The translations under genes and the position numbers were made by a program. From NCBI GenBank assembly GCA_026392415.1, contig JAPLCC010000049.1:45174-109173 (forward strand): DNA of 64,000 nt. Direction: 5' to 3'. This stretch comes from Propionibacteriales bacterium. Lineage in GTDB: Bacteria > Actinomycetota > Actinomycetes > Propionibacteriales > Nocardioidaceae. The notes beneath the pieces are model-generated. The model was not told the origin of the DNA. It searched no databases and worked only from the letters and a program-made list of their open reading frames with translations. Position 1 is the stretch's first letter. Each line of letters starts with the position of its first letter. Positions 54,219-62,904 of this stretch are shown in pieces.

Positions 54219-55700
54219 ATGAATCAGATTCCCAGGCGACGCGTGGCCGTGACCGCCCTGCTCGCATCCGGCGGCCTCTTGGCTGCGGTTGGAGCCGCTG
54301 GGCTGAGCCCCACGGGCGCCTCGGCCTCGAGCCACCGCGAGGCGCCACTCATCTCAGGGGCCCCGCAGTACGACAACACCGACACCTACGCGTTCGTCAG
54401 CCCTGACGACCCCGACACCGTCACGCTCGTCGCGAACTGGATCCCCTTCGAGGAGCCGGCCGGAGGTCCGAACTTCTACCCCTTCGCCAACGACGCGTAC
54501 TACGACATCAACATCGACAACGACGGCGACGCTGTGGCTGACATCGTCTACCGCTGGACGTTCAAGACCAAGGTCCGCAACGGCGACACCTTTCTCTACA
54601 ACACCGGCGTGGTGAGCACCCTCGGCGACCCCGACCTCAACGTCCGGCAGACGTATCGTCTGCAACGCATCGAGAACGGCAAGTCACGCCAGCTCCTCAA
54701 CGAAGCCGCCGTCGCCCCGTCGTACGTCGGCGCCGCGTCGATGCCCGACTACGAGGCCCTTTCGAACGAAGCGATCGTCCCGATCAAGAACGGCAAGACC
54801 TGGGCTGGACAGGCCGACGACCCGTTCTTCCTGGACCTGCGCGTCTTCGACCTGCTGTACGGCGGCGACCTGTCCGAGGTCGGCGACGACACCCTGGCGG
54901 GCTTCGGCGTGAACTCGCTGGCACTGCAGATCGACAAGTCGGAGCTCACCGACGGTTCGGATCCCGTCATTGGCGTCTGGTCGACAACCTCCCGTCGTGA
55001 CGCCAAGGGCAAGTACCGCCAGGTCTCTCGACTCGGCATGCCTCTGGTCAACGAGGTCGTCATCCCGATCAAGGACAAGGACAGGTTCAACGCGTCCCGT
55101 CCTGCGGACGACGCCCAGTTCCTCGACTACGTCACCGAGCCCGAGCTTCCCCGACTGATCGAGTCGGTCTACGGGATCCCGGCACCGGCGACGCCGCGCA
55201 ACGATCTCGTCCAGGTCTTCCTGACCGGCGTCCCCGGACTCAACAAGCCGGTCGGCGTCACCCCCAGCGAGCAGTTGCGCCTCAACACCGCGATCGCTCC
55301 GGCAGCAGACCCGAAGCGTCTCGGTGTGCTCGAGGGTGACACCGCGGGGTTCCCCAACGGTCGACGGTTGACCGACGACGTCATCGACATCGCACTTCAG
55401 GTCGTCGAAGGCGAACTCGTCGGCTCCCCCAACGACCTCGGCGACGCGGTCAACGGCAACGACAAGGAGTTCCGCAGCTCGTTCCCCTACCTCGCGCTGC
55501 CTTCCTCGGGTTCGTCCGACAGCCCGCACCCGGTCGGTTTCAATGCGCTGAACGGCGGCGACGCGCCTGACGAGGTCGTGACGGCGTCCGCGGGGATCAC
55601 CTCCTTCGCGCCGTTCAGCCTGGCCGCTGGCCTCGCCTTGTTGCTCGGCGGCGCAGTGTTCGCCACCCGCCGGGCGAAGTCCCCGGTCCTCGCCCACTGA
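54219..55700 (+). CDS. DUF4331 exported protein
   Basis: This 493-aa protein has an N-terminal signal with a run of arginines before the hydrophobic core (IPRRRVAVTALLASGGLLAAVG, possibly Tat-dependent). The DUF4331 domain (about 40-440) begins SSHREAPLISGAPQYDNTDTYAFVSPDDP. A C-terminal membrane helix (FAPFSLAAGLALLLGGAVFA) with basic tail follows; there is no LPxTG motif. The role of DUF4331 is unknown. GGAGGAG lies 6 bases before ATG. A TPR gene follows in the same direction. Confidence 0.87.
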   Translation: MNQIPRRRVAVTALLASGGLLAAVGAAGLSPTGASASSHREAPLISGAPQYDNTDTYAFVSPDDPDTVTLVANWIPFEEPAGGPNFYPFANDAYYDINIDNDGDAVADIVYRWTFKTKVRNGDTFLYNTGVVSTLGDPDLNVRQTYRLQRIENGKSRQLLNEAAVAPSYVGAASMPDYEALSNEAIVPIKNGKTWAGQADDPFFLDLRVFDLLYGGDLSEVGDDTLAGFGVNSLALQIDKSELTDGSDPVIGVWSTTSRRDAKGKYRQVSRLGMPLVNEVVIPIKDKDRFNASRPADDAQFLDYVTEPELPRLIESVYGIPAPATPRNDLVQVFLTGVPGLNKPVGVTPSEQLRLNTAIAPAADPKRLGVLEGDTAGFPNGRRLTDDVIDIALQVVEGELVGSPNDLGDAVNGNDKEFRSSFPYLALPSSGSSDSPHPVGFNALNGGDAPDEVVTASAGITSFAPFSLAAGLALLLGGAVFATRRAKSPVLAH

Positions 55701-55708
55701 GTGTGGTC

Positions 55709-55739
55709 GCCCGCCCCACCACCGCGTGGTGGGGCGGGC
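55709..55739 (+). terminator. Very strong hairpin between the DUF4331 and TPR genes
   Basis: 14-bp perfect stem (GCCCGCCCCACCAC and complement) with a 3-base loop, beginning 8 bases after the DUF4331 stop and ending 6 bases before the AAGGAG of the next gene. There is no T-run, so it may be an attenuator or processing site giving unequal expression. Confidence 0.7.
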
Positions 55740-55754
55740 TCCGCAAGGAGCTCC

Positions 55755-57047
55755 ATGATTCGCAAGCTGATCCTGGTCCTGGTCGTCGGCCTCGCGCTGT
55801 CGGCCGTGGGCGCATACGGCCTCGACCGGACACCGGACCGGTCGACCCCGGTCAGTGTCGGTGACCTCGCCGGCGTCGACCGCGCTGACCTGGCCTCTGT
55901 CATGAAGTCCCTGGAGGAACGGGTGCGCGAGCAGCCGAAGGACGGGCGCTCGTGGGCAACGCTCGGCCACGTGTACGTCGAGCAGTCGCGCGTCACCGGT
56001 GACCTCGACTACTACGCTCGCGCCGATCGCGCCCTGGCGACAGCACTGTCGCTGAATCGCGACGACGACCTCGCGCTCGCGGGCAAGGCCGCGGTCGCCG
56101 CTGCACGCCACGACTTCCATGGCGCGCTGCGCTACGCCGACGAAGCGCTCGCCCTCAACTCCTACCAACCGACCGCCCTGGCGATCAGGGTCGATGCACT
56201 CACCGAGCTGGGCAGGTACGCCGATCAGGAGTCGGCGCTCCGTACCGCCGACGAGCGGGCGCCCGGCCCACCGGTACTCCTTCGCATGTCGTACGCAAGC
56301 GAGCTGCGGGGTGACCTCGCCGGCGCCGAACGGCTCCTGGCACTGGCGCTGGAAGGCACGACCGCAGGGACCGACCGGGCCTTCATCCTCACCATCCTGG
56401 CCGACCTCGACCGCAAGGCGGGACGGCTCGAGGCCTCCCGGGAACACCTTGCCGAGGCCATCGAGGCTGACGTCGACTTCGGCCCGGCGTACGCAAGCCG
56501 CGCGCGCCTCGCAGTGGCGGGCGGCGACCTCGATGAAGCCCTACGACGCTGGCGCGAGGCCCATGAACGATCGGGCTCCCCCGAGTCGGCGATCGAGCTG
56601 GCCGAGCTCCTCCTGCTTGCCGGCCGCACCGCCGAGGCAGAGCCGCTCCTGCGGGCTGCAAAGGAGGGACGAGTCACCGAGGTGGAGGCCGGTGTCGACA
56701 TGGACCTCGAGGTGGCCCAGTTCGAGGCTGACCACGGCTCGTCGGCGGTCGCTCTCGCGGCGGCCCGACGTGAGTGGGGGCTCCGCGAAACCGTGCACAC
56801 CGCCGACGCCCTGGCCTGGGCCCTGCACGCCGACGGACGCAGCAACGAGGCACTCCCCTACGCCGTCGCCGCCACCCGGCTCGGCACGCCGGACGCGAGG
56901 TTCTGGCTGCACCGCGCGATCATCGAGGCAGAACTCGGACGAGATCGCCCGGCGCGGCTCCACCTCGCCAAGGGCCTGTCAATCGACCCCGGCGTGTCCC
57001 CCACCCTCGCGGACGAGGCCCGTCGAGTCCTCCGTCAGGAGACGTAG
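55755..57047 (+). CDS. TPR-repeat membrane-anchored protein
   Basis: This 430-aa protein has an N-terminal signal anchor (IRKLILVLVVGLALSAVGAYG) followed by a series of TPR-like helical repeats (about 60-425), so it is an extracytoplasmic scaffold. Similar TPR proteins accompany DUF4331 genes elsewhere. AAGGAG lies 4 bases before ATG. Its last 13 bases overlap the convergent hydroxylase gene. Confidence 0.82.
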   Translation: MIRKLILVLVVGLALSAVGAYGLDRTPDRSTPVSVGDLAGVDRADLASVMKSLEERVREQPKDGRSWATLGHVYVEQSRVTGDLDYYARADRALATALSLNRDDDLALAGKAAVAAARHDFHGALRYADEALALNSYQPTALAIRVDALTELGRYADQESALRTADERAPGPPVLLRMSYASELRGDLAGAERLLALALEGTTAGTDRAFILTILADLDRKAGRLEASREHLAEAIEADVDFGPAYASRARLAVAGGDLDEALRRWREAHERSGSPESAIELAELLLLAGRTAEAEPLLRAAKEGRVTEVEAGVDMDLEVAQFEADHGSSAVALAAARREWGLRETVHTADALAWALHADGRSNEALPYAVAATRLGTPDARFWLHRAIIEAELGRDRPARLHLAKGLSIDPGVSPTLADEARRVLRQET

Positions 57048-58198
57048 TCGCTGTACTCCCTGGTCCCCCGGAACGGCATCAGGTGCTGGGCGACGAAACC
57101 GTTGGGCACAGTCTCGGGCTTCAGTACGCCGTACTCGTCGGGCCAGCTGCCGTCACGTGGCAACTTGAACGAACCCATGAGCATGTCGACGACCGGCAGA
57201 TGGATGGCGTAGTTGCGGTCCCAGTAGTCGACGTGACGCGCGTGGTGCCAGTGGTGGTAGCGCGGCAGCGTGATGACGTACTCGAGCCAGCCGAACCGGA
57301 TGCCGATGTTGGCGTGGGCGATGACGGCCTGGAGTCCCACCAGGACGGCGTAGGCGTTCACCGCTTCTTGGGAAAATCCTAGAAGGAGCAGCGGGAGCAG
57401 CACCGTGGAGCGGGTCAGGATGGTCTCGATGAGGTGGACGCGCGAGCCCGCCAGCCAGTCGAGCTCAGGGCTCGAGTGGTGGACCGCGTGGAACCGCCAC
57501 AGCACCATGATCCGGTGGTACGCGCGATGGAGGCCGGCCTGGGCGACGTCGGCAGCGAACACGGCGAGGAAGAACTGCGCGACGAACGGCAGCCCGCCGA
57601 CCCACCCCTGGACTCCCCCGATCCTGACGGACTCGACGACGACGCTGGTAGAAGCCGTGACCGTGATCAGGATGAACTGGACGAGCACGTGCGACATGAA
57701 GAAGTACGCCGCGTCGGTCCGCCAGCCGCCACGCAGCACGGCGAGCGGTCGACGTGCGAAGTGGTGCTCGAGCGGGATGAAGACCAGTGCGGAGAAGAAC
57801 AGCGACAGGACGAACCAGTCGAGGCCCAACGAGTACGGGGTCTTGCCGATGGTCTCGAACTGGACGTCCGATCCCCCGGCCAGGACCGCGATGGTCGCGG
57901 ACCCGACACCGATGAAGGCCAGCCGCTTGTGCTGGTCCCGAAGGATCGCAAACGTTCCGGCGATGAACGCGAAGGAGAGCCCGATGAGGAGTAGCCGCCG
58001 AGCGAAGCCTTCGCTGTAGACCGCGCGAAACTCCTGGCTGGTCAGCAACTCCGGGAAGTGGAAACACAGCACGGCGACGAGGCTGCCCAGTCCGAGGACC
58101 ATCGACGCGGCCGGCGCCAGCAGCGGGTGCCGGTACAGGGGAATGGGGCGGTACTTCTCGGAGGTGGGGGTCTCCCCCGCAACGTCGCCTGATCTCAT
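57035..58198 (-). CDS. Fatty acid hydroxylase/sterol desaturase family membrane protein
   Basis: This 387-aa protein has seven or more hydrophobic segments and the three histidine boxes of the di-iron family: HRAYHR, FHAVHHS and HHWHHARH. It would hydroxylate or desaturate a lipid in the membrane. Residues 1-200 form an extra multi-span N-terminal region not found in the shortest family members. ATG 58198 has GATACT 7 bases upstream; the track start adds 14 residues without support. Confidence 0.88.
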   Translation of the reverse strand: MRSGDVAGETPTSEKYRPIPLYRHPLLAPAASMVLGLGSLVAVLCFHFPELLTSQEFRAVYSEGFARRLLLIGLSFAFIAGTFAILRDQHKRLAFIGVGSATIAVLAGGSDVQFETIGKTPYSLGLDWFVLSLFFSALVFIPLEHHFARRPLAVLRGGWRTDAAYFFMSHVLVQFILITVTASTSVVVESVRIGGVQGWVGGLPFVAQFFLAVFAADVAQAGLHRAYHRIMVLWRFHAVHHSSPELDWLAGSRVHLIETILTRSTVLLPLLLLGFSQEAVNAYAVLVGLQAVIAHANIGIRFGWLEYVITLPRYHHWHHARHVDYWDRNYAIHLPVVDMLMGSFKLPRDGSWPDEYGVLKPETVPNGFVAQHLMPFRGTREYSDYVS

Positions 58199-58205
58199 GT
58201 CTCTC

Positions 58206-58211
58206 AGTATC
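58206..58211 (-). promoter_or_regulatory. Leaderless -10 (GATACT) for the fatty acid hydroxylase
   Basis: GATACT, 7 bases, ATG 58198. Confidence 0.4.
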
Positions 58212-58263
58212 GGCGCGGCGACCGGGTTGCAAACGAGCACCTGTGCTCAGTCCTGAACGGAGC

Positions 58264-58269
58264 TACCGT
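58264..58269 (+). promoter_or_regulatory. Leaderless -10 (TACCGT) for the third VOC gene
   Basis: TACCGT, 6 bases, GTG 58276. Confidence 0.4.
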
Positions 58270-58275
58270 GAAGGC

Positions 58276-58668
58276 GTGAACGCTCCAAACGGCTTCGCCA
58301 GTGTCCGTTACCTCGTGGATGACGTCGACGAATCGATCGCGTTCTACACGACCCACTTGGGATTCACGCTCGAGATGAGCGCGGCGCCCGCGTTCGCCGA
58401 CGTGCGGCTCGGTCCCCTGCGACTGCTGTTGTCCGGCGCCGCGAGCTCGGGCGCTCGCGCCACTCCCCCGGAACTCGGCGACTCCCCCGGCCGTAACCGG
58501 ATCCATCTGGTCCTCGACGACATCGAGTCGGACGTCGCCCGGCTCGGCGAGGCCGGACTGACATTCGTGAGCGACCTGGTCTCGGGACCGGGCGGCAGTC
58601 AGATCCTGCTGGCCGATCCCTCGGGCAACCTCGTGGAGCTTTTCCAGCCCGCTGCCCGTCGCGCCTGA
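58276..58668 (+). CDS. VOC-superfamily protein
   Basis: This 130-aa protein carries the two VOC modules: SVRYLVDDVDESIAFYTTHLGFTL at the start and ILLADPSGNLVELFQP at the end. The central segment RNRIHLVLDDIESDVARL links them. The ligand is unknown. It is the third VOC gene in about 12 kb, but it is not closely similar to the others. It is convergent with the ABC-F gene, 5 bases apart. Confidence 0.85.
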   Translation: MNAPNGFASVRYLVDDVDESIAFYTTHLGFTLEMSAAPAFADVRLGPLRLLLSGAASSGARATPPELGDSPGRNRIHLVLDDIESDVARLGEAGLTFVSDLVSGPGGSQILLADPSGNLVELFQPAARRA

Positions 58669-58673
58669 CAGCT

Positions 58674-60317
58674 TCACGCGCGTTCTGACACGCGACCGTT
58701 CTCGACGTGCAGCTCCCGCGTCGTGGCGACCGCCGACAGCATCCGGCGGTCGTGGGTGACCAGGAGCAGGGTGCCGGGATAGGTGGCCAGGGCTGCTTCG
58801 ACCTGTTCGATCGCCGGCAGGTCCAGGTGGTTGGTGGGTTCGTCGAGCACCAGCAGGTTCACTCCCCTGGCCTGCAGGAGCGCAAGAGCGGCGCGGGTGC
58901 GTTCGCCCGGTGACAGCGTGGTCGCGGGGCGCACGACGTGGTCGGTCTTCAGGCCGAACTTGGCCAGCAGGGTGCGCACCGGCTCCGGCGCGAGGTCCGG
59001 CACCTGCCGCTGGAACGCGTCGACGAGCGGTTCGTCGCCCTCGAACAGGCGACGTGCCTGGTCGACCTCACCGACGACGACGCCGGGACCGAGATGCGCC
59101 TGCCCCTCGTCGAGCTCCAGGCGGCCGAGCAGCGCCGCGAGCAAGGTGGACTTGCCGGCGCCGTTGGCTCCGGTGATGGCGACCTTCTCGGCCCATCCGA
59201 TCTCGAGCGTCACCGGTCCGAAGGTGAAGTCGCCACGTCGTACGACGGCGTCCCGCAGGGCGGCAGTCACCGCGCCCGAACGCGGTGCGGCCGCGATCTC
59301 CATCCGCAGGTCCCACTCCTTGCGGGGCTCCTCCACCTCGTCGAGCCGCTCGATCGCCCGCTCGGACTGACGCACCTTCGAGGCCTGCTTCTCGCTCGAC
59401 TCGGTCCGGAACCGGCGGATCGACTTGTCGGGCTCGTTGTTGATGCTGCGCCGGGCGTTGCGGACACCCTGCGCCGCCCAATTGCGTTGCATGTTGGCGC
59501 GCGCCTGGAGTCCGGCCACCGTGCCGGCGTACTCCTCGTAGGCCTCGCGGGCGTGGCGCCGGGCGACCTCCCGCTCCTGGAGCCAGGCGTCGTAGCCGCC
59601 GCCGTAGACATTGATCGCCCGCTGGTGCAGGTCCAGCTCGACGATCCGGTTGACCGTCCGGGCAAGGCACTCTCGGTCGTGGCTGACGATCACCGCGGCT
59701 TCCCCGAGGTCGGTGACGAAGCGCTCCAGCCGGGCGAGGCCGTCGAGGTCGAGGTCGTTGGTCGGCTCGTCCAGCAGGAAGACGTCGTAGCGCGACAGCA
59801 ACAGGCTGGCCAATCCCGCCCGGGCCGCCTGTCCACCGGAGAGCGATGTCATCACCTGGTCAAGGTCGACGGCGAGGCCCACGTCTGCGGCGATGACCTC
59901 CGCACGCTCGTCGAGGTCCGGTGCACCGAGCGCCAGCCAACGCTCGAGCGCATCGGCGTAGTCGTCGTCGGCTCCCGGCTCCCCTGTCTCGAGTCGAGCG
60001 GTCGCCGCGTCGAAGGCGGCCTGCGCCTCGGCCACGCCCGTACGACGCGCGAGGAACTCGCGCACCGTCTCACCCTCCCGGCGCTCGGTCTCCTGAGGGA
60101 GGTAGCCGATCGTCGCGGAAGCCGGAGTGACCGTGACCGTGCCGTCCTCCGGATCGAGCTCGCCGGCGAGAGTGCGCAACAGGGTGGACTTGCCCGCGCC
60201 GTTGGGGCCGACGAGGCCGATCACGTCACGCGGCCCGATGACCAGGTCCAGGCCGGAGAAGAGCGCTGTCGCGCCGTGTCCTGCAGCCAGCCCGCTGGCC
60301 TTGATCGTCGCGCTCAC
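58674..60317 (-). CDS. ABC-F family ATPase
   Basis: This 547-aa protein has two ABC domains without membrane segments: Walker A GPNGAGKST and GANGAGKST, signatures LSGGQAARAG and LSPGERTRAAL, and DEPTNDLDL/DEPTNHLDL. A helical linker of about 80 residues (roughly 235-320) joins them. ABC-F proteins act on the ribosome, in antibiotic protection or translation control; the subfamily is not assigned. GTG 60317 overlaps the upstream F420 enzyme stop (GTGA), and TAACCT lies 6 bases before it. Confidence 0.9.
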   Translation of the reverse strand: MSATIKASGLAAGHGATALFSGLDLVIGPRDVIGLVGPNGAGKSTLLRTLAGELDPEDGTVTVTPASATIGYLPQETERREGETVREFLARRTGVAEAQAAFDAATARLETGEPGADDDYADALERWLALGAPDLDERAEVIAADVGLAVDLDQVMTSLSGGQAARAGLASLLLSRYDVFLLDEPTNDLDLDGLARLERFVTDLGEAAVIVSHDRECLARTVNRIVELDLHQRAINVYGGGYDAWLQEREVARRHAREAYEEYAGTVAGLQARANMQRNWAAQGVRNARRSINNEPDKSIRRFRTESSEKQASKVRQSERAIERLDEVEEPRKEWDLRMEIAAAPRSGAVTAALRDAVVRRGDFTFGPVTLEIGWAEKVAITGANGAGKSTLLAALLGRLELDEGQAHLGPGVVVGEVDQARRLFEGDEPLVDAFQRQVPDLAPEPVRTLLAKFGLKTDHVVRPATTLSPGERTRAALALLQARGVNLLVLDEPTNHLDLPAIEQVEAALATYPGTLLLVTHDRRMLSAVATTRELHVENGRVSERA

Positions 60318-61189
60318 GCGCTGAGGTTAGCCACCCGCGGGAGCACGTCCTCCACCAGAGCGGTGGCCCAGCCTTCCGGATCCGCGGCCGGCGCCATCAT
60401 CGCGGCGAGGGTGACGCCGATGCCGGCATACCCTTCCATGTCCTTCACGAAGGTGTCCGGGTCAGCGACCGGGTCGCCGAAGTAGAGGATGGTCTTGCGG
60501 ATCGCCTCGTAGTCGCGGCCGAGGTCGTCGCAGTGGCGGCGGAGCACCTCCAGCTTCTTCGCGACACCGGGCACCCCCTCCCCCGTGAACAGGTTGCACG
60601 CGTCGGCGTACTGCGCGACGAGACGCAAGGTCTTTCGCTCGCCCTGGCCGCCGATCATCAGCGGCACCCGGCCGCGTACCGGCTTGGGCAGGCAGATCGT
60701 CTCGGCGAGCTGGTAGTGAGTGCCGTCGAACGGACCGTCGTCATCGCTCCACATCTGCTCGGCGATCCGGATCGTCTCCTCGAGGCGCTCGAATCGCTCC
60801 GCCAGGGGCGGGAAGGGTACGCCGAGTCCGTCGTGTTCGCGGTCGTACCAGGCAGCGCCGATGCCGAGTTGCGCCCGCCCGCGGGACAGCACGTCGAGCG
60901 TCGAGACCACCTTCGCGAGCAGGCCGGGATGGCGATAGGTCACCCCGGTCACCATCAGGCTGAGGTCGATCCGCTCGGTGACGCCGGCGAGGTAGCCGAG
61001 CGTCGTGTAGCCCTCGAGCATCGGCTCGAACGGGCCGCCGAAGTCGACCATCTGGAAGTAGTGGTCCATCACGGTGAAGAGCGAGATCCCGCCCTCATCG
61101 GCGATCTTCGCCGTGGCGGTCAGGTGGTCGACCAGCGTGGTCTCCCATGCCGGTGTCGTGAACGACGCGTAGTGGATACCCAGGTCCAT
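60314..61189 (-). CDS. LLM-class F420-dependent oxidoreductase
   Basis: This 291-aa luciferase-like TIM barrel begins MDLGIHYASFTTPAWE and has HPGLLAKVVSTLDVLSRGRAQLGIGAAWYDREHDGLGVPFP and IGGQGERKTLRLVAQYAD, typical of F420-using family members. It would reduce or oxidise a small substrate with coenzyme F420. It has its own leaderless -10, TAGGTT, and overlaps the ABC-F gene downstream. Confidence 0.9.
   Translation of the reverse strand: MDLGIHYASFTTPAWETTLVDHLTATAKIADEGGISLFTVMDHYFQMVDFGGPFEPMLEGYTTLGYLAGVTERIDLSLMVTGVTYRHPGLLAKVVSTLDVLSRGRAQLGIGAAWYDREHDGLGVPFPPLAERFERLEETIRIAEQMWSDDDGPFDGTHYQLAETICLPKPVRGRVPLMIGGQGERKTLRLVAQYADACNLFTGEGVPGVAKKLEVLRRHCDDLGRDYEAIRKTILYFGDPVADPDTFVKDMEGYAGIGVTLAAMMAPAADPEGWATALVEDVLPRVANLSA
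60324..60329 (-). promoter_or_regulatory. Leaderless -10 (TAACCT) for the ABC-F gene
   Basis: TAACCT, 6 bases, GTG 60317; located inside the end of the F420 oxidoreductase gene. Confidence 0.4.
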
Positions 61190-61195
61190 GGAGTC

Positions 61196-61201
61196 AACCT
61201 A
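61196..61201 (-). promoter_or_regulatory. Leaderless -10 (TAGGTT) for the F420-dependent oxidoreductase
   Basis: TAGGTT, 6 bases, ATG 61189. Confidence 0.45.
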
Positions 61202-61227
61202 CGCCGCCACCACACAGGTCGTCTGCG

Positions 61228-61233
61228 TACGAT
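61228..61233 (+). promoter_or_regulatory. Leaderless -10 (TACGAT) for the cyclophilin lipoprotein
   Basis: TACGAT, 7 bases, ATG 61241. Confidence 0.4.
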
Positions 61234-61240
61234 CGCGCCC

Positions 61241-62005
61241 ATGCGTTCCCGCCTCCTCGCCGGTGTCCCGGCCCTGCTCCTGCTCGCTTCACTCACCGCC
61301 TGCGGTGAGGACGACCCGAAGGCCTCCGACGACACCACGGCGTCCGAGTCGCCGTCGGAGACCCCCGCCGCAGACGAGACCACCACCGACCCGGCCGCGA
61401 GCGGCGACGGCGTCACCTGCGACTTCGTCCCTGCGGGCGAGCCTGCCCGCGACGTGCAGCCGCCCGCCGCCAAGGCGACCCGGACCGGTCAGGTGCCGGC
61501 CACGCTCAAGACCTCCGTGGGTGACCTGAAGGTGATCCTCGACGCCGACAAGGCGCCGTGCACCGTCGAGTCGTTCGCGTCGCTGGCCGAGCAGGGCTAC
61601 TACGACGACACGTCCTGCCACCGCCAGGGCAACGACCCGGGATTCGAGTTCCTCCAGTGTGGTGACCCGAACTTCGACCCGAAGGCCGAGACACCTGCCG
61701 CCAACGTCGGTTCGGGCGGCCCCGGCTACACCATCCCCGACGAGATCGCGGGCGACGAGACCTACCCAGCCGGCACCTTGGCGATGGCCAACACGGGCTC
61801 GGCGAACTCCGGTGGGGGCCAGTTCTTCATCGTCTTCGGCGACTCCGGCTTCCCGCCGGCGTACACGGTCTGGGGCAAGCTCGACGACGCCTCGCTCAAG
61901 ACGCTGGTCAAGGCGACGTCGTCCGGGAACGACGGCTACTGGGCCCAGAGCGGTGGCGGCCGGCCCAACACCCCGGTCACGTTCAACTCCATCACGGTCG
62001 ACTGA
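61241..62005 (+). CDS. Cyclophilin-type peptidyl-prolyl isomerase lipoprotein
   Basis: This 254-aa protein has a lipoprotein signal ending in LTAC, a Ser/Thr/Glu/Asp-rich linker (about 22-60) and a cyclophilin domain with CTVESFASLAEQGYYDDTSCHR, TLAMANTGSANSGGGQFFIVFGD and YTVWGKL. It should help fold exported proteins at the membrane. The active-site Arg/Phe pattern is partly kept (HRQGN, FFIVF). The end overlaps the convergent SDR by 14 bases. Confidence 0.92.
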   Translation: MRSRLLAGVPALLLLASLTACGEDDPKASDDTTASESPSETPAADETTTDPAASGDGVTCDFVPAGEPARDVQPPAAKATRTGQVPATLKTSVGDLKVILDADKAPCTVESFASLAEQGYYDDTSCHRQGNDPGFEFLQCGDPNFDPKAETPAANVGSGGPGYTIPDEIAGDETYPAGTLAMANTGSANSGGGQFFIVFGDSGFPPAYTVWGKLDDASLKTLVKATSSGNDGYWAQSGGGRPNTPVTFNSITVD

Positions 62006-62873
62006 GCTCGACCGACTTCTCCCACAGGGCGGCGGCGAGGACTTCGTCGTCGGCCTTGGGCGACATCCGCGCGGGCGCGGGCCAGCCCCACAGTTCAGAT
62101 CGGCCGTGCGGTCCGATGTAGGTCCCGCCGGGGACGTCCATCGTGGCGGCGTAGACCGTGCACAGGGCACCGCGCCATGCGGGCATGCTGACCAGTCGCG
62201 AGCCGTAGTGGCCGATCGCCGTCACCACCGGGTTGCCGGTGCCGCTCGTGATGGACGTCGCCGAAGCTCCGGGGTGCGCTGCGACGGACCGCAACGGAGA
62301 CCCTTCGGCTCGCAGCCGGCGGTCGAGCTCACGCATGAGGAGCAGGTCGGCCAGCTTGGACGCCCCGTAGGCGCCGAACACCCGGTACGGACGCCGTTCC
62401 CAGGCCAGGTCATCGAGGTCGATCTCGCCCGACTTGTGCTCGCGGGAGCTGATCACCACGACGCGGTCGGTCAGCAGTGGAAGCAGCCCTTGCGTCAGCA
62501 CGAAGTGGCCGAGGTAGTTGGTCGCGAAGTGCATCTCCACGCCCTCGGCCGACAGCGCGTGCGGGACGCCGAGCACGCCCGCATTGTTGATGAGTACGTC
62601 GACCGGTCGACCCTCGTCCTCCAGGCCGGCCACGAAGCGACGGACCGACGACAACTCACTGAGATCGAGCTGACGCACCTGGATCCGGCCCTTGTCGTGC
62701 CCGGGCACGGTGCGCGCGGCGGCCTCGCCCTTCTCGACGCTGCGGCACGCCATCACGATCTCCGCTCCGCGGGACCCGAGGATCCGCGCGGTCTCGAGGC
62801 CGAGACCGCCGTTGGAGCCGGTGATGACGAAGCGGCGCCCCACCTGGGGCGGTACCTGGGTCCACGGACGCAT
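61992..62873 (-). CDS. Short-chain dehydrogenase/reductase
   Basis: This 293-aa SDR has ITGSNGGLG for the cofactor, NNAGV, Ser in VISSREHK and YGASK for Tyr-x-x-x-Lys. The substrate is unknown. ATG 62873 is preferred to ATG 62891 because CAACCT lies 6 bases upstream of it, but both are possible. It is divergent from pepN, with about 30 bases between starts. Confidence 0.88.
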   Translation of the reverse strand: MRPWTQVPPQVGRRFVITGSNGGLGLETARILGSRGAEIVMACRSVEKGEAAARTVPGHDKGRIQVRQLDLSELSSVRRFVAGLEDEGRPVDVLINNAGVLGVPHALSAEGVEMHFATNYLGHFVLTQGLLPLLTDRVVVISSREHKSGEIDLDDLAWERRPYRVFGAYGASKLADLLLMRELDRRLRAEGSPLRSVAAHPGASATSITSGTGNPVVTAIGHYGSRLVSMPAWRGALCTVYAATMDVPGGTYIGPHGRSELWGWPAPARMSPKADDEVLAAALWEKSVELSRP

Positions 62874-62879
62874 GGGCGA

Positions 62880-62885
62880 AGGTTG
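62880..62885 (-). promoter_or_regulatory. Leaderless -10 (CAACCT) for the SDR
   Basis: CAACCT, 6 bases, ATG 62873. Confidence 0.3.
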
Positions 62886-62892
62886 CCACATC

Positions 62893-62898
62893 TAGGCT
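62893..62898 (+). promoter_or_regulatory. Leaderless -10 (TAGGCT) for pepN
   Basis: TAGGCT, 6 bases, ATG 62905. Confidence 0.5.
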
Positions 62899-62904
62899 GG
62901 TCCG

